Both the position numbers and the translations under genes were made by a program. The notes below the pieces were generated by a model, which saw nothing but the letters and a program-made list of their open reading frames with translations, was not told the DNA's origin and ran no database searches. Below, piece by piece: positions 50,659-59,608 of a stretch of DNA of 64,000 nucleotides; positions within the stretch are counted from its first letter, which is position 1, and every line of letters starts with the position of its first letter. The DNA lies in the NCBI RefSeq assembly GCF_002930645.1, contig NZ_PSNW01000009.1, positions 1 through 64,000 of the forward strand, written 5' to 3'. This DNA comes from Solimonas fluminis (lineage in GTDB: Bacteria; Pseudomonadota; Gammaproteobacteria; Nevskiales; Nevskiaceae).

Positions 50659-53600
50659 CGTTTCCCGGACCACGCGGTCCGGCGGCTGCGCGCGCGGCTC
50701 GTCGGTGCTGAACTCGCAGTGCAGCTGCCAGCGCCCGGACGGCTGCGGCTGCAGCGACAGCTGCGTGAATCCGCTGCCGCTGTAGACCCGGCTGTCGATG
50801 TCGCATTCCCAGGGTCCATTCACGCCCTCGAAATGCAGCGTCTCGGCCTGCGCCAGCTCCGCCGCCTCGGCGTTGGCGAAGCGGTAGGGCGTGTTGAGCC
50901 CGGCCGTATGGATCGAATGCAGGACGATCGTCTCCGATCCCCCCGGGCGGCGCAGCCGCGCCGTCGTGAACAGGCCCAGGTGTTCGTCGCCGGACAGGAA
51001 CACCAGGCCGCGCAGCCGGTGCTCGCCGATCAGTTCGAGCAGCGACAGCAGGGTTTCCGGGTAGCCGTCCCAGCCGTCGGAACGACGGCAGGCTCGCAAC
51101 CCGGCATCCTGCTGGCCGAAGGCCAGACGTGCAGGCATGGCATAGCGGTGCCGGGGCAGCAGCACCGCCGGCGAGACGATCACCCGCGGACGGTCGCGCG
51201 GCCCCTGCAGCAGCCAATGGCGCAGGGCCTGCCACTGCTCGTCACCCAGCAGCCCCGCGGCGCCGAAGCCGATATCGCCATGCCTCCCCTGGCGACGGCT
51301 GCGGGTATCGAGCAGGAACACCGGGATGCCCTCGGCCTCGAAGGCGCGCCACAGCGGCTGAGCCAGCGTCTCCTCGGTGCTGTTCGTCCGGAGCAGGCGC
51401 TGGTAGCGCAGGAAATAGCGCAGACCGCGGTCGAGCATCTCGCGGCTGCGCTGCTGCGACGCCTCCGGCGCCTCGGGAGCCATCGGCTCCCAGTTGTCGT
51501 CGATCTCGTGATCGTCCGGCAGGCAGACCACCGGCACGCGCCCCAGCGCGCGGCGCACGCCACGGTTGCGCAGCCAGGCCTCGTAGGGCTTGCGGTAACG
51601 GTCGTCGGCCAGGGTCGGATCGAACAGGCCGGCGGTGGCGTCGGCGTAGATCTGGTCACCGGTCAGCACCAGCAACTGCGGCGGCGCCTCGCCGTCGAGG
51701 CGATCGTTGAGACGGTCCCAGGGCTGCACGGGGCAGCGCTCGTTGAGGATGCCCGGAGGATAGCCGCAGCTGCCCAGCGCCAGCCGCAGGCCGGCCGCCG
51801 CCGTCGGCGCGGGCAACTGCACCAGGCCCGGCGGACTGGGCGGCGCCGACTGGTTGATCTGCTCCACGGCCTTCTCGATCGCGTCGGCCATCGCCGTCGG
51901 CGCCAGGTCCTCGGGCGCGGGAGCCCGTTCCTGCCACAGCTTCTGTGCCGCGTTGCTGTCGCCCGGGTCGAAGGCCTTCTGGTTCATGCAGGGTGGTTGC
52001 GGATAGACCGGCAGCACCAGCAGCTGACGCACCTCCCCCTTCGCCCACCAGGGCAGATCGCGCGCGAACCAGTCGGTGTCGTGTTCACCCTCCAGCCGGA
52101 ACAGGACGTCGCCCGGTCCCAGGCCGAGGCGCTGCATCAGTTCCCCATAGCGCCAGCGTCCGTCGGCGTCGCGCTCCACCGGCAGCAGGCACAGGGCCTC
52201 GGGCCGGCCCAGCTGAGGGCTGGCGCCGAGGCCGAGCCGCAGCGAGTCATCCGGCTGGCGGTTCAGCATCGGCCCCAGCCAGGGCGCCTCGGCGACATAG
52301 GGACGCTGCGCCGGAGGCTGCGGCGGACGCGCCCGCTCCGGGGCCTCGAGGAAGTCCAGGATATGGGCGCAGGTCTCCCGGGCGCGGCGGCCGATCAGGC
52401 TGTCCTGGTGTCCCATGCCCGGGAGGATGCGCTTTTCCACCTCGCAGCCGGCGTCGCGCAGCACCGCCTCCGCGCGATGCGCCGTGGCGACGTCGGCCAG
52501 GCCGTTGTCCTGGCCGTGCAGCACCAGGGTCCGGAAGCGCCAGTGCGCCTGCAGCGCATCGCGCGAGACGAAGCGGTTGCGGCCGCCGCGGTCGGTGATG
52601 GTCTGGTGCTGCGTGAAATGGATGACCTGCGCCACGGTGTCGAGGTTGAGCGGGCCGAACAGGTCGTCGATATGGTCGAGCACCTCGTCGCTCAAGGCTC
52701 CCAGGGAGAAGGTGCGGCCGTAGATCGCGTCCATGCGGTGGCGCGAGGCGATGTACTCGCTGCGCCGCGGCAGGCAGGAATTCTCCTGCAGCAGTTCTTC
52801 GTCGGGATACGGCAGGCTGCCGAGGAAGCGGTCCAGCAGTTCCATGCCCAGGCCCTGCTCGGGATCGGGGCGGAAGTCGTAGCGCAGCGGGCCGAACATC
52901 TGCTCCAGGTAGGACATGACGTAGCCGCGGAAGATGTTCTGCTGGCTCATCACCATCACAGGGCCGTTCTGCGACAGCACGACGCGGCGCAGGCGCTGCG
53001 GCATGACGCGGCGCGCGGCGGCATGTCGGTCGGCGCCGCTGTCGGTGGACGGGCCGCGCGGGCGCAGCAGTCGCTCGACCTCGGCCGCCGTCTTGCCGGC
53101 GGACAGGATCGCCTGGCTCAGCATCGCCGCTCCCATGCAGTGCGCGATCACGTCCAGCGGACGCTGTCCGCTGCGCCACCAGATGTAGTCCACCGCCGCG
53201 GGAATGTCGTTGAGCGCCACCTGCTCGAAGGTCCAGGGCAGGCAGGCCGTGGGCAGGCCGGCGCTGCTGCGCAGGTCGGCCACCCAGACGTCGCGGCCAC
53301 TGTCGGCCAGGAAGGCCGCCAGGCCGGGCTTCAGCACCGGGTGGGCATAGCTGGTGCCGCTGGCGCTGTAGCCGTGGACCAGCAGCACCGGCGGCGGCGC
53401 GGCGGCGCCGACGCCCGCCCCGGGGTCACGGCGATAGCGCGCCAGGCGCAGCCGCAGCGGGGTGCCGGCGGCCTCGCCCAGGTCGAGCCAGTGGATTTCC
53501 GGTGCCGGCAGGCCCGGCAGCTTGCCCGGCAGGCGCTGCACCGGACGATGCCGCGGCGTATCCGGCTTGCGCAGGTTCCAGATATGGATGCCGAGCATCA

Positions 53601-56397
53601 GGCGCGTGAAATAGCCGGCCAGCGAGACGAAGTCGGCCAGCGCCTCGACATGGCAGTCCTGCGCCTCGATGCGCATCAGCGGGCGGCCGCGCGATGCCAG
53701 GTACTGCGGATCCAGGGTCAGCCGCCGCGGCCCTTCGAGCGGCGCGCCGAGTTGCGTCAGGGAAAGCTCCTGCAACTGGCGCCAGGGATTGCTGGGCCGC
53801 GCATAGGTGATGTGCTTGTGTCCGAGGACATGGCCGCCCACCAGAGCGCCGGGCTGGAAGCCTCCCGCCACGTCCGGCGGCGTCAGGTCCTCGACGATCT
53901 CCAGGCGATAGTCGAAGCGGCGGCATTCGCCGGCACGGCTGGCGAGCTTGAACATGCCCCGGATGCGGTCCAGCACGCCGGGGCCGCTGCTGCGCTCGCC
54001 GGCGGCGGCGTTCTGCGCCCAGGCGGCCAGGCTCAGCGCGGTATCGCGCAGCCCGCGGTTGCGCCACCAGGCCCAGGCACCGCGCGCGGTACGCCGCAGG
54101 AAACCGCTGTCCTCGCGCTCCATCACGGTCAGGCTGCCCTTGACGCGGTAGACGCGGGCCAGGCGCTGCTCCTGACGCAGGCGCTCCTCCGGGGACAGGG
54201 CCTGCGCCTGCAGGCGCTGCCAATCGCCCAGCGCGAAGATGCGCAGCTGTGCCGGGCCTTCGCCGCCGACCTCGAGGCGGGCCTGGCTCAGACGCCCCTC
54301 GCGGTCCGGACGAAACAGCTGGTCCAGGCGCAGCGGCCGGTAGCCCAGGGTCAGCTCCACCCAGCAATCACGATCCAGGCCATGGACGTCGCGCAGGCCG
54401 ACCGGCCCGGCGAGCCGTTCGCAGACCCCGACCCGCGTGCCGGCGCGCGGCAGCGCCGCGCGCTCGATGATGGCCCGCTCCACGTTCGCGAACTGCGGAC
54501 GGACGACCGGCGGCGCGACCGGCGGCGCCTGCGGCGGCAGGCAGTTCCAGTCGCGGCGCAATTCCCGCACGGCACGCAGCGCGACGGCGGCGATCGTCAG
54601 GCCCGGATTGGTGCCCAGGGCCGAGCAGAGGATGGCACCGTCCAGCACGGCCAGGCCCTCGTGCCAGGGTCGCTCCCGGCCGCTGCGCGCGGGATCGAAC
54701 ACGCGCCCGCAGTCGTCCACCACGCCGCGATGGACGTCATCGGCCATCGCACAGCCGCCGAGCGGGTGCACGCTGACCAGCGGACCCCGCGCGTCCTGCA
54801 CCAGGAAACCCATGGAATCCGGCAGGAAGCGCCACAGCGGGTTGGGCATGGTGCGGCCGCCGAAACCGGCCGCGGCTCGCAAGGCGTCGATACGCTGCAT
54901 CTGCGCGTCGAACAGGGGCCGCTGCGGCAGGCCCGGCCACACCACCGCGACGTGGCCGTCGCCCGTCTGCGAGGCTGCGTCGCCTTCGAGCTCCAGGCTG
55001 CCATCCGCACCGTCGTCGCCCATGGCGGCAAACACCGACATGTGCCGGATGCGCTCGCGGTGCACCGCGAAGGGATCGCCGGCCGGATGACCCTCGCGGT
55101 GCCGGCTGTCGTCGAACCGCCCGAGATCATGCAGGGTATTGGCGGTGGTGATGGATTCTTCCGCGGCGCGGCGCAGGGAACCGGGCACGGCCAGTTCCTC
55201 GATCACGATGGGCTGCGCCGCCAGCCCGGGCCGCGCCTCGATCTCGGCATCGACCACCGCGGTGATGGTGGGGCCGACACGGCGCTGTGCCGGCGGCTGG
55301 TCCTCGTCGGCCACGGCGTTGGCCTCGGCCTGGGGGCCATAGCCGTAGCCGAAGGCGATGAGATCGCCATTGCCGGAGAAGCGCTGCCCGAGCAGCGGCG
55401 AGAACAGGGCGCGCGCGCTGCGCTGCTGCGTGCGCAACAGGATTTCGCTGGAGCCCAGCGCTCCCGCCGCCAGGATCACCCGCCGCGCCGTCAGCCAGCG
55501 CGGCCCGGCGTCCTGCAGGCGCAGCTTCTCGTCGGTGTGCGCCAGTTCCAGGCTCCAGCAGGCGGAATCCGCGGCCGGCCGCTGCAGCCGCAGCACCGTG
55601 GCGCCGCACCAGATTTCGGCCTGCCGCCGGGCGGCCCGCACCAGCAGGTTGGTGTCGAGCGATTCCTTGGCCCCGTAGTTGCAGCCGGTGGCGCAGTCGC
55701 CGCAAAGCTTGCAGGCGGAGAGCTGCACGCCCTCCGCATTGACGCCATCGCGCATGGCCACCGTCACGGCCGCCTCGCGCAGGGCACCGCGGCCCATGAC
55801 GCCAAGCACGCGCGTCTTGGCCAGCGGCCGCTCCTTCAGCTCCGCATGCAGGCCGATGCGGTTGTCGGCGCCGCCATGGGCGGCGCCGAGCATTTCCTTG
55901 GCCTCGGCGTAGCTGGCGTCCAGTTCCCTGCGGCCGCGCAGGGCTTCGGGCCAGCGCGCGTCGAACACCTGGCGCCGCGGAATTTCCATGACGCCGGCAT
56001 TGATCAGGGAGCCGCCGCCGAGGCCGTTGGCCACCAGCACGCCGAGGTCGCGGCCGGCACGGATGTCGAACAGCCCCTCGCCGCCCTTGGTCCGGCCGGC
56101 GAAACTGCCGCGCAGCTGGGTCGGCAGGTCGGCCAGTTGCGAGGGGAAGGCTCCGGGCAGGTACTCGCGGCCGCGCTCCAGCACGCAGACCTTCAGCGGA
56201 CGGCCGTTCTCGGTGCAGCCAGCCAGTTCGGCCGCGGCGATCGCCCCGCCGTAGCCGCTGCCGACGATGACGACGTCGTAGGCCGGCTGCGGCGCCGGCT
56301 CGCGGCGGCATTTGTCCGGGTCGGCAAGCAGCTCGGCGAATTCACGCGAAAGCCACCGGCTGGACGCCCCCCCCGGCGCCGGCCGTGGCCGCGTCAT
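50647..56397 (-). CDS. Giant three-enzyme fusion: GMC oxidoreductase - alpha/beta hydrolase - PhoD-like phosphoesterase
   Basis: This is a 1,916-residue single polypeptide without signal peptide. Residues 1-590 form a cholesterol-oxidase-like GMC flavoprotein: FAD loop GSGYGG (46-51), the four-Cys motif C229-x2-C-x2-C-x3-C239, and HPLGGC (H544). Residues about 600-960 form a connecting region I cannot name. Residues about 960-1350 form an alpha/beta hydrolase: oxyanion HG (1008-1009), nucleophile position C1087 in AHCMGA (Cys instead of Ser), D1297 and H1330. Residues about 1500-1916 form a PhoD-like metallophosphoesterase: GDQIYAD (D1581), DDHE (1628-1631) and GDEH (to H1806). GMC-hydrolase fusions are known in bacteria; the third domain is unusual to me. 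The start overlaps the kinase stop (ATGA). The frame continues open into the kinase gene upstream but is out of frame there, so 56397 is the start. Substrate unknown; a sterol- or lipid-like ester is a guess. Confidence 0.9.
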   Translation of the reverse strand: MTRPRPAPGGASSRWLSREFAELLADPDKCRREPAPQPAYDVVIVGSGYGGAIAAAELAGCTENGRPLKVCVLERGREYLPGAFPSQLADLPTQLRGSFAGRTKGGEGLFDIRAGRDLGVLVANGLGGGSLINAGVMEIPRRQVFDARWPEALRGRRELDASYAEAKEMLGAAHGGADNRIGLHAELKERPLAKTRVLGVMGRGALREAAVTVAMRDGVNAEGVQLSACKLCGDCATGCNYGAKESLDTNLLVRAARRQAEIWCGATVLRLQRPAADSACWSLELAHTDEKLRLQDAGPRWLTARRVILAAGALGSSEILLRTQQRSARALFSPLLGQRFSGNGDLIAFGYGYGPQAEANAVADEDQPPAQRRVGPTITAVVDAEIEARPGLAAQPIVIEELAVPGSLRRAAEESITTANTLHDLGRFDDSRHREGHPAGDPFAVHRERIRHMSVFAAMGDDGADGSLELEGDAASQTGDGHVAVVWPGLPQRPLFDAQMQRIDALRAAAGFGGRTMPNPLWRFLPDSMGFLVQDARGPLVSVHPLGGCAMADDVHRGVVDDCGRVFDPARSGRERPWHEGLAVLDGAILCSALGTNPGLTIAAVALRAVRELRRDWNCLPPQAPPVAPPVVRPQFANVERAIIERAALPRAGTRVGVCERLAGPVGLRDVHGLDRDCWVELTLGYRPLRLDQLFRPDREGRLSQARLEVGGEGPAQLRIFALGDWQRLQAQALSPEERLRQEQRLARVYRVKGSLTVMEREDSGFLRRTARGAWAWWRNRGLRDTALSLAAWAQNAAAGERSSGPGVLDRIRGMFKLASRAGECRRFDYRLEIVEDLTPPDVAGGFQPGALVGGHVLGHKHITYARPSNPWRQLQELSLTQLGAPLEGPRRLTLDPQYLASRGRPLMRIEAQDCHVEALADFVSLAGYFTRLMLGIHIWNLRKPDTPRHRPVQRLPGKLPGLPAPEIHWLDLGEAAGTPLRLRLARYRRDPGAGVGAAAPPPVLLVHGYSASGTSYAHPVLKPGLAAFLADSGRDVWVADLRSSAGLPTACLPWTFEQVALNDIPAAVDYIWWRSGQRPLDVIAHCMGAAMLSQAILSAGKTAAEVERLLRPRGPSTDSGADRHAAARRVMPQRLRRVVLSQNGPVMVMSQQNIFRGYVMSYLEQMFGPLRYDFRPDPEQGLGMELLDRFLGSLPYPDEELLQENSCLPRRSEYIASRHRMDAIYGRTFSLGALSDEVLDHIDDLFGPLNLDTVAQVIHFTQHQTITDRGGRNRFVSRDALQAHWRFRTLVLHGQDNGLADVATAHRAEAVLRDAGCEVEKRILPGMGHQDSLIGRRARETCAHILDFLEAPERARPPQPPAQRPYVAEAPWLGPMLNRQPDDSLRLGLGASPQLGRPEALCLLPVERDADGRWRYGELMQRLGLGPGDVLFRLEGEHDTDWFARDLPWWAKGEVRQLLVLPVYPQPPCMNQKAFDPGDSNAAQKLWQERAPAPEDLAPTAMADAIEKAVEQINQSAPPSPPGLVQLPAPTAAAGLRLALGSCGYPPGILNERCPVQPWDRLNDRLDGEAPPQLLVLTGDQIYADATAGLFDPTLADDRYRKPYEAWLRNRGVRRALGRVPVVCLPDDHEIDDNWEPMAPEAPEASQQRSREMLDRGLRYFLRYQRLLRTNSTEETLAQPLWRAFEAEGIPVFLLDTRSRRQGRHGDIGFGAAGLLGDEQWQALRHWLLQGPRDRPRVIVSPAVLLPRHRYAMPARLAFGQQDAGLRACRRSDGWDGYPETLLSLLELIGEHRLRGLVFLSGDEHLGLFTTARLRRPGGSETIVLHSIHTAGLNTPYRFANAEAAELAQAETLHFEGVNGPWECDIDSRVYSGSGFTQLSLQPQPSGRWQLHCEFSTDEPRAQPPDRVVRETLDL

Positions 56398-58232
56398 TCG
56401 TTGACGGCCTTGAGGATGGATTCGCGCAGGGTCATGGCATTGACCGGCTTGTGCAGCAGCTCGACGCCGGCATCGCGCGCCTCGCGAAGCCGGTCCGGAG
56501 CGGTGTCGCCGCTGATCAGCAGGGCCGGCAGCTCGGGCCAGGTCTCGCGCAGCGCGCGGATCGTGCGGATGCCGTTGTCCTCCCCGCGCAGGCGGAAATC
56601 GGCCAGGACGATGGAGGGCGTGAAGTCGCGCGCCTTCTCCACCGCCGCCGCCGTGGACGCGGCGGTCTCGACGGTGAAGCCCATTTCCTCCAGCAGGGTC
56701 TGCATGCCCAGGCGGATGGCTTCCTCGTCGTCGATCACCAGCACCTGCACGTGGCGCCACAGCGGCCCGGCCGGCATGGTGGCTTCCGCTGCGGGCAGCC
56801 CCGGGCTGCGCGTCACCGGGATATCCACGGAGAAACGGCTGCCCCGGCCGGGCACGGAGGCCAGCTTGAGGTCGATGTCGAGCAGTTCGGTCAGGCGGCG
56901 CACGATCGCCAGGCCCAGGCCCAGGCCCTTGCTGCGATCGCGCTCCGGATTGTTGAGCTGGTAGAACTCCTCGAACACCCGCTCCTGCTCGGATTCGGGA
57001 ATCCCCGGACCGGTGTCCGAGACGCTGATACGCAGCTTGTCGTCGAGCGGCTCCACCGACAGGTCGACGCTCCCCTGCTCGGTGTACTTGATGGCATTGG
57101 ACAGCAGGTTGCGCAGGATCCGCTGCAGCAGCATGGGATCGGTACGCACCACGCTGCCGGACAGGCCCTGCAGGGTCAGGCGCAAGCCCTTGCGATCGGC
57201 CTGCGGCTGGAATTCGTCCACCAGTTGCGACAGCAGGGCTGGCAGATCGACGCTGGAGATGGAGCGCTCGATCACGCCGGCATCCAGGCGCGAGATGTCG
57301 AGCAGCGCGTCGAGCTGCGAGGCCAGAGACTTGACGGCCTTGTCGATCTGCTCGGCGATGGCGGCGGTGCGGGCATCCATCGGCCGCAGCAGCAGCGAGC
57401 CACTGAACAGCGACAGCGCGTGGATCGGCTGGCGCAGGTCGTGGCTGGCCGAGGCCAGGAATCGCGTCTTGGCGCGGTTGGCCGTCTCGGCATTGCCGAG
57501 GGCGGAGCGCAGCTTGCGGTTGAGTTCCACGCGCTGCTGTCGGATGTTGTAGGACTCCATAAACACTCCGTAGACCCCTCGGGCGTGGCTCAGCATGGTG
57601 GTGATGTAGACCAGGATCAGCCCGGCGAACAGCAGCCGCTCGAACACCGCGACGTCGGCCACCGGCGTCAGCGTCCAGACCACGCCGACCGGCACCATCA
57701 TCACCAGGACATAGGGCAGGCAGACGCGCTGGTAGCCGGCGGTGGACTGGATCGTGGCGGAGCAGACGCCGACCACGTAGATCGTCACGATGGCGCCGAT
57801 CAGGACCGGCATCAGCGGAAAGAACAGCACGACCAGCGCCTGCACCGCGCCGGTTCCCAGGAACAGTGCCGAGGCCAGACCCAGCTTGGCCTCGTCGGAG
57901 CGGCTGCGATCCTCGGGCAGGCCGAGCAGCACGTGCGTCCGCAGGGCCACCGCCGCGATCACCACCGCCAGCCACAGCAGCGGCAGGACCGGCGAGACGT
58001 AGTAGGACAGCAGGGCAGCCATCAGCACGCTGGTGAGATAGCGCTGCAGCGGGATGCGCCGCGCCTGCTGGGCCATCAGCAGCACCAGTTCGCCCTGCAG
58101 GGAGCGCAGCTCGGCATCCCGTTCCCGCAGTTCGACAGGTAGGTGCGACATGCCCAAGTCCGTGGCGCTCCGGCTGGATGAATTGGCGTCTTTCAACGCT
58201 ACCGCTCCCGGCTCCTCGCGACCATTAGCCAT
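56394..58232 (-). CDS. Membrane-bound hybrid histidine kinase
   Basis: This 612-residue protein has an N-terminal membrane domain with about six TM helices (residues 60-220, no obvious periplasmic sensor), HisKA with H264 in ASHDLRQPIHALS, HATPase with NLLSNAIKYT, DTGPGIP and GLGLGLAIV, and a C-terminal receiver with D545 in VLADFRLRG. It starts with an ATG behind a G-rich Shine-Dalgarno. The stop overlaps the start of the fusion gene, so sensor and enzyme are made together. The divergent gene is crp. Confidence 0.92.
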   Translation of the reverse strand: MANGREEPGAVALKDANSSSRSATDLGMSHLPVELRERDAELRSLQGELVLLMAQQARRIPLQRYLTSVLMAALLSYYVSPVLPLLWLAVVIAAVALRTHVLLGLPEDRSRSDEAKLGLASALFLGTGAVQALVVLFFPLMPVLIGAIVTIYVVGVCSATIQSTAGYQRVCLPYVLVMMVPVGVVWTLTPVADVAVFERLLFAGLILVYITTMLSHARGVYGVFMESYNIRQQRVELNRKLRSALGNAETANRAKTRFLASASHDLRQPIHALSLFSGSLLLRPMDARTAAIAEQIDKAVKSLASQLDALLDISRLDAGVIERSISSVDLPALLSQLVDEFQPQADRKGLRLTLQGLSGSVVRTDPMLLQRILRNLLSNAIKYTEQGSVDLSVEPLDDKLRISVSDTGPGIPESEQERVFEEFYQLNNPERDRSKGLGLGLAIVRRLTELLDIDLKLASVPGRGSRFSVDIPVTRSPGLPAAEATMPAGPLWRHVQVLVIDDEEAIRLGMQTLLEEMGFTVETAASTAAAVEKARDFTPSIVLADFRLRGEDNGIRTIRALRETWPELPALLISGDTAPDRLREARDAGVELLHKPVNAMTLRESILKAVNE

Positions 58233-58357
58233 TTGGCTAATCCCCCCTCAACCTGAATTCACCGTCAGGCCAATTGTGCCGCACCCGGCCGGGGATCAGG
58301 ATGACCTGGCGTTCTGGGCAGGTTCGGATGCCTCGGGGTTCCAGGCGCGGGTTCAGC

Positions 58358-58382
58358 GGAATCTCCCCAGCGAGGAGATTCC
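58358..58382 (+). promoter_or_regulatory. Stem-loop in the crp 5' untranslated region
   Basis: A perfect 9-bp stem, GGAATCTCC/GGAGATTCC, with a seven-base loop lies 28 bases upstream of the crp ATG, ahead of the AAGGAGA Shine-Dalgarno. The rest of the 178-base divergent region (58233-58410) holds no certain promoter; an imperfect ACCTG...CAGGT repeat lies near 58301-58320. Confidence 0.45.
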
Positions 58383-58410
58383 TCCTTCAGGGATCTAAGG
58401 AGAGCGAGCG

Positions 58411-59061
58411 ATGCTGCACAAACCGGCGGTTCAGGCGTTTATCTGCCAGGCCCACAAGAAGAGCTTCGCGGCCAAGCACACGGTCATCCACGCGGGTGAC
58501 GAACCGCATTCGCTGTACCTGATCCTGGAAGGCTCGATCAGCGTCGTGCTGGAGGACCACGAGGGCCGCGAGGTGGTGCTGGCCTACCTCAACCCGGGCG
58601 AGTTCTTCGGCGAAATGGGCCTGTTCCCGGAACACAACCTGCGCAGCGCCGTGGTGCGCACCCGCACGCAGGCCCTGGTGGCCGAGTTCAGCTACCACAA
58701 CTTCCGCCGCTTCGTCCGCGACTACCCGGACATCATGTTCGAACTGTCGGGCCAGATGGCCTGCCGCCTGCGCGACCTCAACCAGCGCGTCGCCAACCTG
58801 GCCTTCATGGACGTGGCGGGCCGCCTGACCCACGCCCTGCTGGAGCTGAGCAAGAAGCCGGACGCGGTGCCCCACCCCAGCGGCATCGTGGTGCGCATCA
58901 GCCGTCAGGAACTGGCGCGCCACGTGGGCTGCTCGCGCGAGATGGCCGGGCGCGTGCTGAAGAAGCTGAAGAACGACGGCTTCGTGCACTCGCAGGGCCG
59001 CAACATCCTGATCTACCGCAATGGCCAGAACGGCAGCAGCATGATGCACGCGGCGGCCTGA
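58411..59061 (+). CDS. crp: CRP-family global regulator (Vfr/Clp-like)
   Basis: This 216-residue protein has the cyclic-nucleotide domain with PGEFFGEMGLF and RSAVVRTRT. E68, R78 and S79 match cAMP contacts E72, R82 and S83 of E. coli CRP, while the positions of T127/S128 read L and N. The HTH SRQELARHVGCSREMAGRVLKKL is nearly identical to Xanthomonas Clp and conserves the CRP recognition residues (RE..GR). It therefore probably binds TGTGA-type sites. An AAGGAGA Shine-Dalgarno is present. Ligand could be cAMP, or, as for Clp, cyclic di-GMP. Confidence 0.92.
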   Translation: MLHKPAVQAFICQAHKKSFAAKHTVIHAGDEPHSLYLILEGSISVVLEDHEGREVVLAYLNPGEFFGEMGLFPEHNLRSAVVRTRTQALVAEFSYHNFRRFVRDYPDIMFELSGQMACRLRDLNQRVANLAFMDVAGRLTHALLELSKKPDAVPHPSGIVVRISRQELARHVGCSREMAGRVLKKLKNDGFVHSQGRNILIYRNGQNGSSMMHAAA

Positions 59062-59071
59062 GCCCGCTGCC

Positions 59072-59395
59072 ATGGGCATGCACGAGCCGATGATGCCGCC
59101 GCCGTCCAGCCGCTTCAGTGCCGAAGAGCTGGCGGAATTCGCCTCCAGCTTCGAACGGATCAAGGCCCGCCTGCCGCGGCTGTTCCGGCCTTACTGGCAC
59201 CGCTGGACCTGCATGCCCGGCGACACCCCGGCCGTGCTGGTCTATGGCGAGGACGACCGCCTGGCGCTGTGCCTGGTCCGCGAGCGGCCCGATCTCTACG
59301 GCGCCATCGGCGTCACCGTGCCGGGGCACCTGCAGTACTGGCCGCCGCGCGGCTCCATCGTCGAGGCCCTGGGCGCCGCCGGCCTGCAGCTCTAG
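59072..59395 (+). CDS. Small protein of unknown function downstream of crp
   Basis: This 107-residue protein is one I do not recognise. It is soluble, with a helical LAEFASSFERIKARLPRLFRPYWHRW and a C-terminal half predicted as strands (AVLVYGEDDRLALCLVRER, AIGVTVPGHLQYWPP). It lies ten bases after crp and is likely cotranscribed. Its stop overlaps, on the other strand, the end of the next small gene by four bases. Confidence 0.6.
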   Translation: MGMHEPMMPPPSSRFSAEELAEFASSFERIKARLPRLFRPYWHRWTCMPGDTPAVLVYGEDDRLALCLVRERPDLYGAIGVTVPGHLQYWPPRGSIVEALGAAGLQL

Positions 59396-59598
59396 GTTTG
59401 CGACCCCTGCTCGGGCTGTGCCGCCAAGCCTCGGCGCAGCACCGGCTCCGGCAGCCACACCGGTGCCACCGGAATGCCATAGCTGGCCAGGCCGAAGCCA
59501 CCACAGGCCGCCTGCAGCCCTTCTTCCATCACCGACGTCTCGGCGCCCAGGTCCAGCAGGCGGCGCAGCAGCGCGGCCAGCGTCGCGAACGTGATCAC
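59392..59598 (-). CDS. Very small protein of unknown function
   Basis: This 68-residue protein starts with GTG behind a GAGGAGA Shine-Dalgarno. It has a helical N-terminus (TFATLAALLRRLLDLGAETSV) and a Gly-rich middle (ACGGFGLASYGIPVAPVWLPE). It is ten bases after the DUF4345 gene and likely in its operon. There is no homology I can recall; a real gene is supported by spacing and Shine-Dalgarno only. Confidence 0.5.
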   Translation of the reverse strand: MITFATLAALLRRLLDLGAETSVMEEGLQAACGGFGLASYGIPVAPVWLPEPVLRRGLAAQPEQGSQT

Positions 59599-59608
59599 GG
59601 CGGTCTCC

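Noticed and set aside
50719-56964. A 2,081-codon open frame on the plus strand opposite the fusion gene
   Set aside because: The opposite strand has all domain motifs. The plus frame has biased Arg/Ala/Gly/Gln composition and no recognisable domain; it is a mirror of GC-rich codon use.
56398-57975. 526 extra in-frame codons upstream of the fusion protein start
   Set aside because: They translate the hybrid kinase gene out of frame. The ATGA overlap and GMC N-terminus place the start at 56397.
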